Below, piece by piece: positions 55,949 to 64,000 of a stretch of DNA of 64,000 nt. The DNA is taken from the NCBI GenBank assembly GCA_963766725.1, contig CAVYBK010000006.1, positions 124,001 through 188,000 of the forward strand. Reading direction: 5' to 3'. The position numbers and the translations under genes were made by a program. Source of the DNA: DATEOR01 sp963766725. GTDB lineage: Bacteria; Actinomycetota; Thermoleophilia; Gaiellales; Gaiellaceae. The notes beneath the pieces were generated by a model. It did not search any database and had not been told where the DNA came from. It saw nothing but the letters and a program-made list of their open reading frames with translations. Each line of letters opens with the position of its first letter. Position 1 is the stretch's first letter.

Positions 55949-56656
55949 TCATTGCCGGCCCGGCGTCAGCTGGGAGAGGGGGAACTTCTCGGGCGCGTCG
56001 CCCGAGGGGCCCCGGTAGTCGTCGCGGAAGTTGTCGAACGCGTCCTGGTCGAAGGTCGGGCACGTCATCAGGTGCGTCCACGACGTGAGGAAGATCTTCT
56101 TGCTCGCGTCGGGAGGCGGGGTCGCCTGGATGCTGGGCCAGATCGGCGCGACGACGATCCCGTCGGGATCCGCCTGGTACCAGTTGGCGATTTGCTCCAC
56201 CGTCGAGGCAGGGACGTCGGCGCCGTACTGCACGACGACGCCGCCGTGCTCGAGGTTGTGGACGAGCGCGGTCTCGTCCACCGGGACGTCGTAGAGGTTC
56301 CAGACGGCCGGCGCCTTCGGGCCGGGCGGGTAGTGCGGCCCGCTGGTCGGCGGGTAGGAGTTGTAGCGGAAGTCGCTGGAGAGCTTCTCGATGTGCTGGC
56401 GGCCCATCGGCGGGAAGGTCGCGCGGGTGCAGGGGCCGGCCGGGCCGCTCGCCTCGGCGCTCCCTCCTCGGGTCGCGAGGACGATGCCCACGATCGCTGC
56501 GGCGACGATGATCGCCACGCCGAGCGCCACGAACCAGAGGTTCAGGCGACGGGGCCCGCCCGACTCGACGCGCCGCTGCGGCCCTGCGGCCCTCTGCTGT
56601 GGACCTTGGCTCGTGCGGGGAGGAGGCGGGACGCGGCTCTTCTTCTTCTTGGCCAC
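55949..56656 (-). CDS. DUF3105 membrane-anchored protein
   Basis: 235 residues from GTG 56656. A Lys-rich start (VAKKKKSRVPPPPR), one helix (LNLWFVALGVAIIVAAAIVG) and an external domain: YPPTSGPHYPPG, TALVHNLEHGGVVVQYG and LTSWTHLMTC are the DUF3105 hallmarks. The His pair in HNLEHGG could bind metal. Members are common in actinobacteria with no known role. It starts 17 bases after the dinG stop. Confidence 0.8.
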   Translation of the reverse strand: MAKKKKSRVPPPPRTSQGPQQRAAGPQRRVESGGPRRLNLWFVALGVAIIVAAAIVGIVLATRGGSAEASGPAGPCTRATFPPMGRQHIEKLSSDFRYNSYPPTSGPHYPPGPKAPAVWNLYDVPVDETALVHNLEHGGVVVQYGADVPASTVEQIANWYQADPDGIVVAPIWPSIQATPPPDASKKIFLTSWTHLMTCPTFDQDAFDNFRDDYRGPSGDAPEKFPLSQLTPGRQ

Positions 56657-56672
56657 GACTCGGAGAAAAGTA

Positions 56673-58551
56673 TCAAGCGGTCGCGCGCGCCTGAGCGCCG
56701 AAGAAGTCGGCGACGGCTGCGAGCGTCGGCGACCACCGGCGCGGGCGGAAGCGCTTCGAGGAACCGCCGACCGTACGCCCGCGAGCGCAGCCGCGGGTCG
56801 AGGATCGCCACGACGCCCTCGTCTCCGTGCCCGCGGATCAGGCGGCCGAACCCCTGTCGAAGCTGCAGGACCGCCGCGGGCAGGGCGTACTCCGCGAACC
56901 AGTCCCCTCCCTCCCGCGTGATCCGCTCGCAGCGCGCTTCGACGAGCGGATCGCCCGGCGCGGCGAACGGCAGCTTGTCGATCACGAGGAGCGAGAGCGA
57001 CTCGCCCTGGATGTCGACGCCCTGCCAGAAGGTCGCGGTCGCGAAGAGGATGGAGTCGACGTCGTCGCGGAACCGCTCCAGGAGCCGCTCGCGCGGCGCG
57101 TCGCCCTGCCGCAGGACCGGGAACTGGAGCCGCGGCGCGCAGCGGGGGACGAGCTCGTCGAGCGCGCGGTAGGAGGAGGTGAGGACGAGCGCTCGGCCCG
57201 CCGAGAGCCGGCAGAGCGAGACGATCTCGTCCGCGAGCCGATCGTAGTAGCCCGGGGAGCGCGGCTCCGGAACGCGGGTCGGGACGTACACGAGGGCCTG
57301 GTCGCGGAAGTCGAAGGGCGAAGGAAGGACGAGCTCGCGCGCATCTTCGAGCCCCAGGCGGCGGCGGACGAAGCCGGGGTCGAGCGTTGCGGAGACGAGG
57401 ATCGCCGTCGTCCCGCTCTCCCACAGGCTCTCGCAGAGGAGGCCCGAGACGTCGACGGGCGCCCACGCGACCGCGCCGGGCTCGGCCCACGACACGCGGT
57501 CGGGGTCGTCGAGCGCGAGGCAGCTCTCCACGTCCTCGGCCGCGACGAGGGTGCGCCGGGCGAGCGCGTCGCCGTCCTCTCCGGTGCCGGTGAGCGCTGC
57601 GGCGAGCGCGCCGAGCGCTGCCGCGAGCACGAGGCCGTGCTCTTCGAGCTCCGCCTGGTCGGCCGCGGTGAGGCGGCGGCGCCCGGAGCCGGGATCGAAT
57701 GCCCCGATCAAGCGCTCGCCGGCCCGGTCGACCTCGGCCAGCGGCCTCGCCGGCGGCGTTCGGCTCTCCTCGCGGCAGAAGCGCTCCACGTCGCGCTCGA
57801 GCTGGCGGAGCCGCGCGAGCGAGATCCGGCCGCCGAACCACGCGGCGGCTGCTTCCTCCAGGCGGTGCGCCTCGTCGAAGACGACCGCGTCGTGCTCCGG
57901 CAGGACGCCGGCGCCGTCGGAGCGCGTGCGGAGTGCGAGGTCCGCGAAGTAGAGGGCATGGTTGGCGATCACGAGCTCCGCCTCCCCCGCCCGCTCGCGC
58001 GCCTTCTCGGCGAAGCAACTTCCGACGAGGGGGCAGCGGCGGCCCGCGCAGCGCTCGGCTCCCACGGAGAGCTCGGACCAGAGCGATACCGACGGCTCGA
58101 AGTCGAGCTCTGCGCGGTCGCCCGTCTCCGTCATTGCGATCCAGTCCCGAAGGCGCTCGAAGTCGGCCGCGTCCTCTGCCGTCCGGAAGAGCCCGCCGAG
58201 CTGGTCGACTCCCTGGAGGCCCTTGCGGCAGAGGTAGTTCTGGCGGCCCTTGACGACGGCGACCCGGACGGGGCGCCCGAGCGCCGCCGCGGCGGCCGGA
58301 ACGTCTTTCTTCAGGAGCTGCTCCTGCAGCGCCTTCGTCGCGGTCGCCACGACCACGCGCTGGCCGGAAAGGAGCGCCGGGACGAGGTAGGCGAGGCTCT
58401 TGCCGGTGCCCGTGCCCGCTTCCGCCACGAGGTGGTCGCGGCTCTCGAGCGCGCTCGCGACCTCGGTCGCGAGCGCCTCTTGCTCGGGCCGCGGCTCGAA
58501 GCCGGCGAGCGCGCCGGACAACCGGCCAGCGGGTCCGAAGAAGGCATCCAT
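56673..58551 (-). CDS. dinG: ATP-dependent helicase DinG/XPD-type (frameshift near the end)
   Basis: 626 residues. Walker A AGTGTGKSLAYLVPA, TATKALQEQLL, a Cys cluster (KGRQNYLCRKG, RRCPLVGSCF) that holds the 4Fe-4S of XPD helicases, DEAH in VVFDEAHRLEE, and C-terminal FRDDVDSILFATATFWQG and QGFGRLIRGHGDEG. After a break near 56735 the end TLAAVADFFGAQARATA is read, stop at 56673. It unwinds DNA 5'-3', clearing R-loops or damage. Confidence 0.88.
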
Positions 58552-58800
58552 GGGGGACGACGAGCCTAGTTCAGGCTCCGGTCATCATAGAACGTGTGTT
58601 CGCACGTATGTGCGCCGGCTCTGTGCCGAAAGAAAAAAGGCCGCTCTTTGCGAATGTTTTCGCCCACAGCGTTCTTGACGGCCTGCGAACCCGGCCAGTA
58701 CGCTCCGCGAGCCAGATCCGGTAAGCCCTCGGGCTCGCCGGATTTGGCGTTTAAGGACACGTACACTGCGGCGTATCCAGACGAACGAGGAGGAGCCCTC
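58552..58800 (+). other. Intergenic region with promoter and structured leader of the His-rich small gene
   Basis: A TTGACG/TACGCT pair (58675-58680 and 58699-58704, spacing 18) is a reasonable sigma-70 promoter. Downstream, GCCAGATCCGG pairs with CCGGATTTGGC (58711-58748) around an inner AGCCC/GGGCT stem, a stable two-tier hairpin in the leader. No ORF of coding character lies here. Confidence 0.55.
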
Positions 58801-58971
58801 ATGGGTTGGCTGGACAAGCTGCTTGGCCGCGACAAAGAGGATGCGGGCGAGCCCGCCGGTACCTCCACGAGCGTGGAGAGCGACATGGATGCCGGCGCGG
58901 CCGACGATGTCGACCCGCACGCCGGGCACGATCACCCGCCTGGCGAGCACCCGCACGAAGAGCAGCCGTAG
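58801..58971 (+). CDS. Small acidic, His-rich protein (56 residues)
   Basis: MGWLDKLLGRDKEDAG begins with an amphipathic helix, then acidic and Ser/Thr-rich linker, then a tail HAGHDHPPGEHPHEEQP with five His. A clear GAGGAGG site is eight bases before the ATG. Such a tail can bind nickel, zinc or copper, which is inference. It is a single gene with its own promoter and a perfect terminator, so it is surely transcribed on its own. Confidence 0.65.
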   Translation: MGWLDKLLGRDKEDAGEPAGTSTSVESDMDAGAADDVDPHAGHDHPPGEHPHEEQP

Positions 58972-58973
58972 GT

Positions 58974-59003
58974 AGAGGCGGCCTTCGGGCCGCCTCTTCT
59001 CTT
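58974..59003 (+). terminator. Rho-independent terminator with TTCG loop
   Basis: Perfect ten-base stem AGAGGCGGCC/GGCCGCCTCT closed by the extra-stable C(TTCG)G loop, then TCTCTTCC. It ends the transcript of the His-rich small protein. Confidence 0.88.
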
Positions 59004-59014
59004 CCTCCGGCGGT

Positions 59015-60109
59015 ATGCCGTCCGACGCTGTCTCTAGCGTTTGTCGGTCCTTGATCGTGCTCGTCGCCATCCTTGTCCTGGCCGCCGTCGCGGCGCTCGC
59101 CGTCTGGCTCAAGAAAGAGCTCGCCGACCTGCGCGCGAGCTCCGGCCAGCAGCTCTCGGCCCAGCTCTCCGAGCGCAACGCGGACGTCGACCGGCGCCTG
59201 GCGAACGTCGTCGAGACGATGGACCGCCGGCTCGGCGACTTCGACCAACGCGTCGACCACCGCCTCGAGAGCGCGGCCCGCACGGCGACGGCGATCCACC
59301 AGCAGCTTGGGAAGATCGGCGAGACGAACACGCAGATGCTCGACCGCGCCAAGGACCTCGCGCGCCTCGAGCAGGCGCTGCGTCCGCCGAAGGCGCGGGG
59401 CGGTTTCGGCGAGCTACTCCTGGGCAACCTGCTCGCCGATACCTTCCCCCGTGACAAGTACGAGCTCCAGTACGGCTTCCGCAGCGGCGAGCGAGTCGAC
59501 GCCGTCATCCGCCTCGACCGCTCGCTCGTGCCCATCGACGCCAAGTTCCCCCTGGACAACTTCACCCGGCTGATCGAGGCCGAGGACGAGGCCGGGCGCG
59601 AGCAGCACGCGAAGCAGTTCGTGCGCGACGTGAAGGCGCACGTCGATGCGATCGCCGACAAGTACATCCGCCCGGACGAAGGCACGTACGAGTTCGCGCT
59701 CATGTACCTGCCGGCCGAGGCCGTCTATTACGAGCTCGTGTGCAACCGGCTCGGCGGCGAGACGGGGCCGCTCGGCTACGCGCTCGAGCGCAAGGTCATC
59801 CCGGTCTCCCCGTCGACCCTGCACGCATACCTCCTCGTGATCCTGCTCGGCTTCAAGGGCCTGCAGATCGAGGAGCACGCCATGGAGGTCATGGCGTACT
59901 GCGCCCAGCTCGGCAAGGACTTCTCACGCTTCAAGGACGATTTCGAGCTCGTCGGCACGCACATCGGCCGGGCCCAGTCGAAGTACGCCGAGGCCGAGAA
60001 GCGCCTCGGCCGCTTCGAGACCAAGCTCGAGCGGGCTGCCGACAGCGAGCTCGAGCCTTCCGAGGCGGAGACCGTGCAGGAGCTTCCGCGCGCGCTCGAT
60101 GCAGCCTAG
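59015..60109 (+). CDS. rmuC: DNA recombination protein RmuC
   Basis: 364 residues: an N-terminal membrane helix (VLVAILVLAAVAALAVWL), then about 100 residues of coiled coil (NADVDRRLANVVETMDRRLG), then the RmuC nuclease-like domain: RGGFGELLLGNLLADTFP, VDAVIRLDRSLVPIDAKFPL (PD-(D/E)XK-like core) and ALMYLPAEAVYYELV. RmuC limits inversions of repeats and supports recombination. Start ATG 59015. Confidence 0.88.
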   Translation: MPSDAVSSVCRSLIVLVAILVLAAVAALAVWLKKELADLRASSGQQLSAQLSERNADVDRRLANVVETMDRRLGDFDQRVDHRLESAARTATAIHQQLGKIGETNTQMLDRAKDLARLEQALRPPKARGGFGELLLGNLLADTFPRDKYELQYGFRSGERVDAVIRLDRSLVPIDAKFPLDNFTRLIEAEDEAGREQHAKQFVRDVKAHVDAIADKYIRPDEGTYEFALMYLPAEAVYYELVCNRLGGETGPLGYALERKVIPVSPSTLHAYLLVILLGFKGLQIEEHAMEVMAYCAQLGKDFSRFKDDFELVGTHIGRAQSKYAEAEKRLGRFETKLERAADSELEPSEAETVQELPRALDAA

Positions 60110-60116
60110 GGACGGC

Positions 60117-61259
60117 CTAGTACCGAAGAAGGGCGCCGATGCCCTCGACCGGGCGGAGATCCTCCCGGTGCCGCACGGCCCAGACGCGCCCGCCGTGCAC
60201 GAGGGTCTGGTGGACCGCGAGGTCGAGCCCGTTGGTCGAAGCCTCCATGCTCGTGCCGTCGAGCGGGCACTTCCCGCCGCTGACGGCGACCCTGCCGCAG
60301 CGAGGACAGCGGAAGGCGTCGCGATCGACACCGTCCTGGAAGAGCAAGAGCTCGACCCGCGCGTCTGACGCGGCCTCGAGAGTCTGCTCCCAGCCCGCAG
60401 CTGCGCGTCCGTTTCGTCCCACTTCTTCCTCCCAGCGCGCCACGACCTCGGTCTCCTTCTCGGCCCGGTAGCGGTCGAGCACGGGAACGGCGAGCGAGAG
60501 CAGCTCGGCCGGAGTCGCATGGGCCTCGGCGGACGTCCAACCGACGACCGCCGCAGCCGCGTCGTGCGAGAGGAGCTCCGCGAATTCGGCGCGGGTCTCC
60601 TCCGAGGAGATGACCACGACCTGCATGTTGTGCAGCCGGCGTACAAGCCGGTCGAGCGCGTCGGCGACCTCCTGTAGGTGCTCGCGAACCTTCGTCTCGA
60701 TGTGGCGCTGATAGCGCGCCTGCGACCAGCCTCCCTGGTCGTGCCGGCCCGGCTGCTCCTCGGTGTGGTCGGCGAGATCCTGGAGCCTGCCTCCGCGCAG
60801 GCGGTAGAAGTGCCCGAGCTCGCGGCCGACCACGACGACGAGGGCGCCCTCCCCGCGCCCGACGAGCGGCACGAGCGGAGCCAGGTAGAGCGTTCGCCCC
60901 ACGTTGACCTCGTCAGGCACGGCTTCCGTGAGGGGAAGCGTCCGCCAGATGTTGTCGAGCCCGGAGGAGAAGATCGCGAGCCCGTGCGCCCCGTCCCGCT
61001 CGAACTCGCTTTCGTAGAAGGAGCGGATCCGCTCGAAGTCCGCCCGGAGCCCGACGCGCTGGTCGTGCGTCATGTCGCGCCGGTTGGCGCCGTCCCCCTT
61101 CGCGGCTTCGTCGAGGAGGGAGTGCAGCCTCGTGACGGCGTCCCCGGGAGTCGGCGTCACTTTCGGGTCGAGATCGAGATAGAGGCTGATCGCGCAGCCC
61201 TTCTCCGCTTCGAAGCCCGCCAGGTCGCGAAGCTCATCCCAGGTGATCGTGCGTGCCAT
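60117..61259 (-). CDS. baeRF/Vms1-like release-factor-fold protein with zinc ribbon
   Basis: 380 residues. The N-terminal domain (YLDLDPKVTPTPGDAV; GLAIFSSGLDN) leads to a motif GGWSQARYQRH with Gly176-Gly177 and Gln180, matching the catalytic loop of the bacterial eRF1-like group (relative of the GGQ of release factor and of Vms1, a peptidyl-tRNA hydrolase in ribosome rescue). The C-terminus has CPRCGRVAVSGGKCPLDG, three Cys of a possible zinc ribbon. Ribosome role is inference. Divergent from trxB. Confidence 0.75.
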   Translation of the reverse strand: MARTITWDELRDLAGFEAEKGCAISLYLDLDPKVTPTPGDAVTRLHSLLDEAAKGDGANRRDMTHDQRVGLRADFERIRSFYESEFERDGAHGLAIFSSGLDNIWRTLPLTEAVPDEVNVGRTLYLAPLVPLVGRGEGALVVVVGRELGHFYRLRGGRLQDLADHTEEQPGRHDQGGWSQARYQRHIETKVREHLQEVADALDRLVRRLHNMQVVVISSEETRAEFAELLSHDAAAAVVGWTSAEAHATPAELLSLAVPVLDRYRAEKETEVVARWEEEVGRNGRAAAGWEQTLEAASDARVELLLFQDGVDRDAFRCPRCGRVAVSGGKCPLDGTSMEASTNGLDLAVHQTLVHGGRVWAVRHREDLRPVEGIGALLRY

Positions 61260-61345
61260 CAGCTCCCAGCAGTACGTTTCCTCAGGAACGCAAACTACAC
61301 GAGCAGGAACAATCGGCTCCGTAACGCCGTTTACTACGTAGAAGC

Positions 61346-62350
61346 ATGAATTCTGTCGACGGAAAGGATGCAGTGAGCTCGAACGACGTGCGCGAAGTGA
61401 TCATCATCGGCGGGGGGCCCGCCGGCTACACCGCTGCCCTCTATGCGGCGCGGGCGAACCTCAACCCGCTCGTCATCGAAGGCTTCGCCTGGGGCGGCCA
61501 GCTGATGATCACGAGCGACGTGGAGAACTACCCCGGGTACGCGGACGGGATCCTCGGGCCCGAGATGATGCAGGACTTCCGCAAGCAGGCGGAGCGCTTC
61601 GGCACCGAGTTCATCACCGACGACGTGACGAGGATCGACCTCTCCGAGCGCCCCTTCGGCGTCTGGGTCGGCGACACGGAGTACCGCGCCGAGTCGATCA
61701 TCGTCGCCACCGGCGCGAACGCACGCCAGCTCGGCCTCGAGTCCGAGAAGACCCTGCAGGGCCGCGGAGTCTCCTACTGCGCTGTCTGCGACGCCGCGTT
61801 CTTCAAGGAGCGCGAGGTCGTCGTGGTCGGCGGCGGCGACTCCGCGATGGAGGAGGCGACCTTCCTCGCCAAGTTCGCGCCCAAGGTGACCATCGTCCAC
61901 CGGCGCGAGTCCTTCCGTGCGTCTCCCATCATGGTCGACCGCGCGCGCTCGAACGACCGCATCGAGTTCGTCCTCGACTCCGTCGTCGAGGAGGTGCTCG
62001 GCACCGAGGACGGCTGCGTGACCGGCGTTCTCATCCGCAACGTCAAGACCGGCGAGGAGACCGAGCTCAAGACCGACGGGCTCTTCGTCGCCATCGGACA
62101 CGACCCGAACACCGCGCTCTTCCGCGGGCAGCTCGACATGGACGACGCCGGCTACATCGTCACGAAGGGCAAGTCCACAGAGACCAACATCCCGGGCGTC
62201 TTCGCAGCCGGAGACGTCCAGGATCACGTCTACCGGCAGGCGGTCACGGCCGCCGGGTCGGGGACGATGGCGGCGCTCGACGCAGAGCGCTGGCTGGCCG
62301 CCCAGCACGGGCAGCCCGAGGCTGCGCTCGCGACGCCGCGCAACTGGTAG
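61346..62350 (+). CDS. trxB: Thioredoxin reductase
   Basis: 334 residues: FAD fold EVIIIGGGPAGYTAALYAAR, redox Cys pair SYCAVCDAAFF (residue 145-148), NADPH fold VVGGGDSAMEEATFLA, and GVFAAGDVQDHVYRQ at the end. It passes NADPH electrons to thioredoxin. No thioredoxin gene is adjacent. The next gene starts 13 bases downstream. Confidence 0.95.
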   Translation: MNSVDGKDAVSSNDVREVIIIGGGPAGYTAALYAARANLNPLVIEGFAWGGQLMITSDVENYPGYADGILGPEMMQDFRKQAERFGTEFITDDVTRIDLSERPFGVWVGDTEYRAESIIVATGANARQLGLESEKTLQGRGVSYCAVCDAAFFKEREVVVVGGGDSAMEEATFLAKFAPKVTIVHRRESFRASPIMVDRARSNDRIEFVLDSVVEEVLGTEDGCVTGVLIRNVKTGEETELKTDGLFVAIGHDPNTALFRGQLDMDDAGYIVTKGKSTETNIPGVFAAGDVQDHVYRQAVTAAGSGTMAALDAERWLAAQHGQPEAALATPRNW

Positions 62351-62363
62351 TCCTTCCGAAGAC

Positions 62364-62813
62364 GTGCCGTACTTCATCTGTCCCAACTGCCGGCGCAGGT
62401 CGATCGACCACGACCGCCGCGAGGATCTCACGAACGAGGCCGTCGGCTGCGCGCACTGCGGCTTCGGCTTCCTCTTCGAGCTGCTCGACGACTACTACCC
62501 CGCGCCGGGAACCGGATTCGTCGTCTGCGACCATGACCGGCGGATCCTCGCCGCCGGCCAGGGCGTCTTCGAGCTGACGGGCTACCGGGAGCAGGAGCTC
62601 CTCGGCCGCGACGTCACGGAGGCGTTCTCGATCCAGACGCGAAACGGCGACGCCAACCCGGCCGAGGTTGCCGTCGAGTGGGGCGTGCGACAGCTCGGGA
62701 AGAAGATCTCCGTCAAAACCCGCTCAGGCGTGACCAAGGAGATCACGGCCGACTACTTCCCGGCCTATGACGAGGACGGCGGCCTCCTCGTCGCGCTGAT
62801 TCCCAAGGCCTAG
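62364..62813 (+). CDS. Small protein with Zn-ribbon and PAS domain
   Basis: 149 residues. CPNCRRRSIDH and CAHCGFGF make a four-Cys ribbon (residues 6-38). A PAS domain follows, GTGFVVCDHDRRILAAGQGV with ELTGYREQELLGRDVTEAF, and no output domain is present. It could sense a ligand or redox state and bind a partner. Transcribed right behind trxB; the start is the GTG at 62364. Confidence 0.75.
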   Translation: MPYFICPNCRRRSIDHDRREDLTNEAVGCAHCGFGFLFELLDDYYPAPGTGFVVCDHDRRILAAGQGVFELTGYREQELLGRDVTEAFSIQTRNGDANPAEVAVEWGVRQLGKKISVKTRSGVTKEITADYFPAYDEDGGLLVALIPKA

Positions 62814-62819
62814 GCCGAC

Positions 62820-63488
62820 TCAGACCCGGCTCGACGGGCAGAGGCCGTTCACCACGCACTCCGCGCACCGCGGCGCCCTTGCGATGCAGACGCGGCGCCC
62901 GTGCCAGATGAGCAGGTGCGGGAAGCGCGCCCAGTCCTCGCGCGGAACGAGGCGCATGAGATCGCGCTCGATCTTCACGGGGTCGTCACGGCGTGTGAAG
63001 CCGAGCCGCTGCGAGAGCCGGCGGACATGCGTGTCGACCACGACGCCCTGCGTCGCACCGCGCTCGGCGGCCACGACATTCGCGGTCTTCCGCCCCACTC
63101 CGGGCAGGCGCACGAGATCCTCGATCCGAGTCGGCACCTGGCCGTCGTACTCCTCGATGAGGACTTTCATCGCGCCGCGTACGTTCCTCGCCTTCTGCCG
63201 GAAAGTCCCGGTCGGACGAAGGTCGGCCTCGAGCTCTTCCGGCGGCACGGCCAGGTAATCCTCAGGACGCTCGTACTTCTGGAAGAGCTTCTCCGTGACC
63301 CGGTTCACCGTCACGTCTGTGGTCTGCGCGGACAGCATCACCGAGACGAGGAGCTCGAGGTCGCTGCGGAAGCGGAGCGCGATGACCGCGTCGGGATGCG
63401 CCGCTGCCAGCCGTTCGATCACCGGCCGAACGCGCTCTCGCTTCGGCCCGACACGCTTCCTCGCTTCCTGGACGTAGCTGCGGTGCAC
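62820..63488 (-). CDS. nth: Endonuclease III
   Basis: 222 residues: FRSDLELLVSVMLSAQTTD, helix-hairpin-helix LPGVGRKTANVV with catalytic Lys, VDTHVRRLSQRLG with catalytic Asp, and the Fe-S cluster CIARAPRCAECVVNGLC (C-x6-C-x2-C-x5-C). A bifunctional glycosylase/AP lyase for oxidised pyrimidines. GTG 63488 overlaps the helicase TAG (TAGTG). Confidence 0.93.
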   Translation of the reverse strand: MHRSYVQEARKRVGPKRERVRPVIERLAAAHPDAVIALRFRSDLELLVSVMLSAQTTDVTVNRVTEKLFQKYERPEDYLAVPPEELEADLRPTGTFRQKARNVRGAMKVLIEEYDGQVPTRIEDLVRLPGVGRKTANVVAAERGATQGVVVDTHVRRLSQRLGFTRRDDPVKIERDLMRLVPREDWARFPHLLIWHGRRVCIARAPRCAECVVNGLCPSSRV

Positions 63489-64000
63489 TACGCAGCGGGC
63501 GCGGAAACCGCCGTCTGCGCGCCCGGCAGTCCCGGGCCCGCGCACACGACGTCGAGGGCGGGGCAGCCGGCGCAGGCGAACTCGCTCGGCGTCGGCCGGA
63601 AGTCGCCCTCGTGGATTGCCGCGATCGCGGCGGAGAGTTCCGCCTCGAGCGCAGGCACCTCGTCGCGGGCGAACGTGCGCCGCACAGCGTCCTCGGGCCG
63701 CTCGAGAAAGACGTAGGCGACCTCGACTTGATCGGCGCCCGCGCGGAACGCGGCCAACGCGTACACGAGCCGCTGCAGCGAATAGTCGTCCTCGAGCGCT
63801 TCCTCCGGGGTCAGGTCCTCGAGGCGGTTCGTCTTGTAATCGACGATGAGAGCCCGGTCGTCCCCGAGGCGGAAGAGATCGAAGCGCCCGTGGAGGAGGA
63901 CGCCGTCGTGCTCGAAGGCGAACGGGAGCTCCGGCTTCGGCTCGGCGCCGGTTCGAAGCTCGGCCGCGAGCGGCGAGGCATGCCAGGCGTCGACGAGCGA
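63488..64000 (-). CDS. UvrD/AddA-type helicase-nuclease, C-terminal part (cut by window edge)
   Basis: The visible 170 residues include GRFDLFRLGDDRALIVDYKT, a PD-(D/E)XK nuclease core (Asp, then D-Y-K), YSLQRLVYALAAFRAGA and a CAGCPALDVVC cluster that may bind Fe-S. This is the nuclease end of AddAB/RecB-family helicases for double-strand break repair. The stop is at 63488-63490; the start lies beyond 64000. Confidence 0.82.
   Translation of the reverse strand, partial: SLVDAWHASPLAAELRTGAEPKPELPFAFEHDGVLLHGRFDLFRLGDDRALIVDYKTNRLEDLTPEEALEDDYSLQRLVYALAAFRAGADQVEVAYVFLERPEDAVRRTFARDEVPALEAELSAAIAAIHEGDFRPTPSEFACAGCPALDVVCAGPGLPGAQTAVSAPAA

Noticed and set aside
62808..62818. Palindrome AAGGCCTAGGCC at the end of the PAS gene
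   Set aside because: Lacks the CACCTAGGTG core, has no T run and lies at converging gene ends.

Overview
The window is GC-rich bacterial DNA, densely packed with genes on both strands, many joined by 1-15 base start/stop overlaps. The content suggests a deep-branching actinobacterium of the Thermoleophilia (Gaiellales/Solirubrobacterales) type. The evidence is a CysO/CysM/Mec cysteine pathway, two F420-type oxidoreductases, a DUF3105 protein, an actinobacterial initiator tRNA with a C1-U72 end, and a short primary sigma factor. This placement is inference; no rRNA is present.

Layout. 1-8600: start of an Lhr helicase, an HhH-GPD glycosylase, an acyl-CoA dehydrogenase, divergent M74 and M14 peptidases, a nicotinamidase, an ECF sigma operon with a membrane beta-propeller partner, an amidohydrolase and an HxlR regulator. 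8600-12600: M20 peptidase, membrane protein, primary sigma factor with a recognisable promoter, TPR protein. 12678-15420: sulfur-transfer operon: rhodanese-ThiF, a CysO-CysM fusion and a JAMM protease. 15400-25850: cupredoxin, secreted protein, Gfo/Idh oxidoreductase, VOC proteins, CNNM/CorC protein, NagA-like deacetylase, NarL-type two-component pair, flavoprotein and F420 oxidoreductase. 25885-31760: PAP2, PPOX, GNAT, cspA-infA, hemolysin III, initiator tRNA, Ppx/GppA. 31761-37113 (minus): NfeD, formamidase, amino acid permease, glutamate-type dehydrogenase, CBS protein and hydrolase, which looks like an amide/nitrogen operon. 37150-41014: transporters and membrane proteins.

41258-55834 is the most distinctive block. 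A short MalT-like regulator sits between two copies of a palindromic element (core CACCTAGGTG). It is followed by a tightly coupled operon: a small protein, glucose-6-phosphate dehydrogenase, GH15 glucosidase/trehalase, GMC oxidoreductase, aldose 1-epimerase, type II NADH dehydrogenase, then cydABDC. Read together, it releases sugar, oxidises it and passes electrons to cytochrome bd. The right end carries tRNA-Leu (overlapping the cydC end), DUF3105, DinG, a His-rich microprotein with its own promoter and terminator, RmuC, a baeRF-type protein, thioredoxin reductase, a zinc-ribbon/PAS protein, endonuclease III and the end of a helicase-nuclease.

Caution: about twenty genes need one or more reading-frame changes to give their full conserved protein, although starts, stops and overlaps remain in place. 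This looks like indel error in the assembly more than pseudogene formation. These genes are given as single CDS spans with the break positions noted. No CRISPR array, insertion sequence or rRNA was seen, and no gene-free stretch exceeds about 250 bases.
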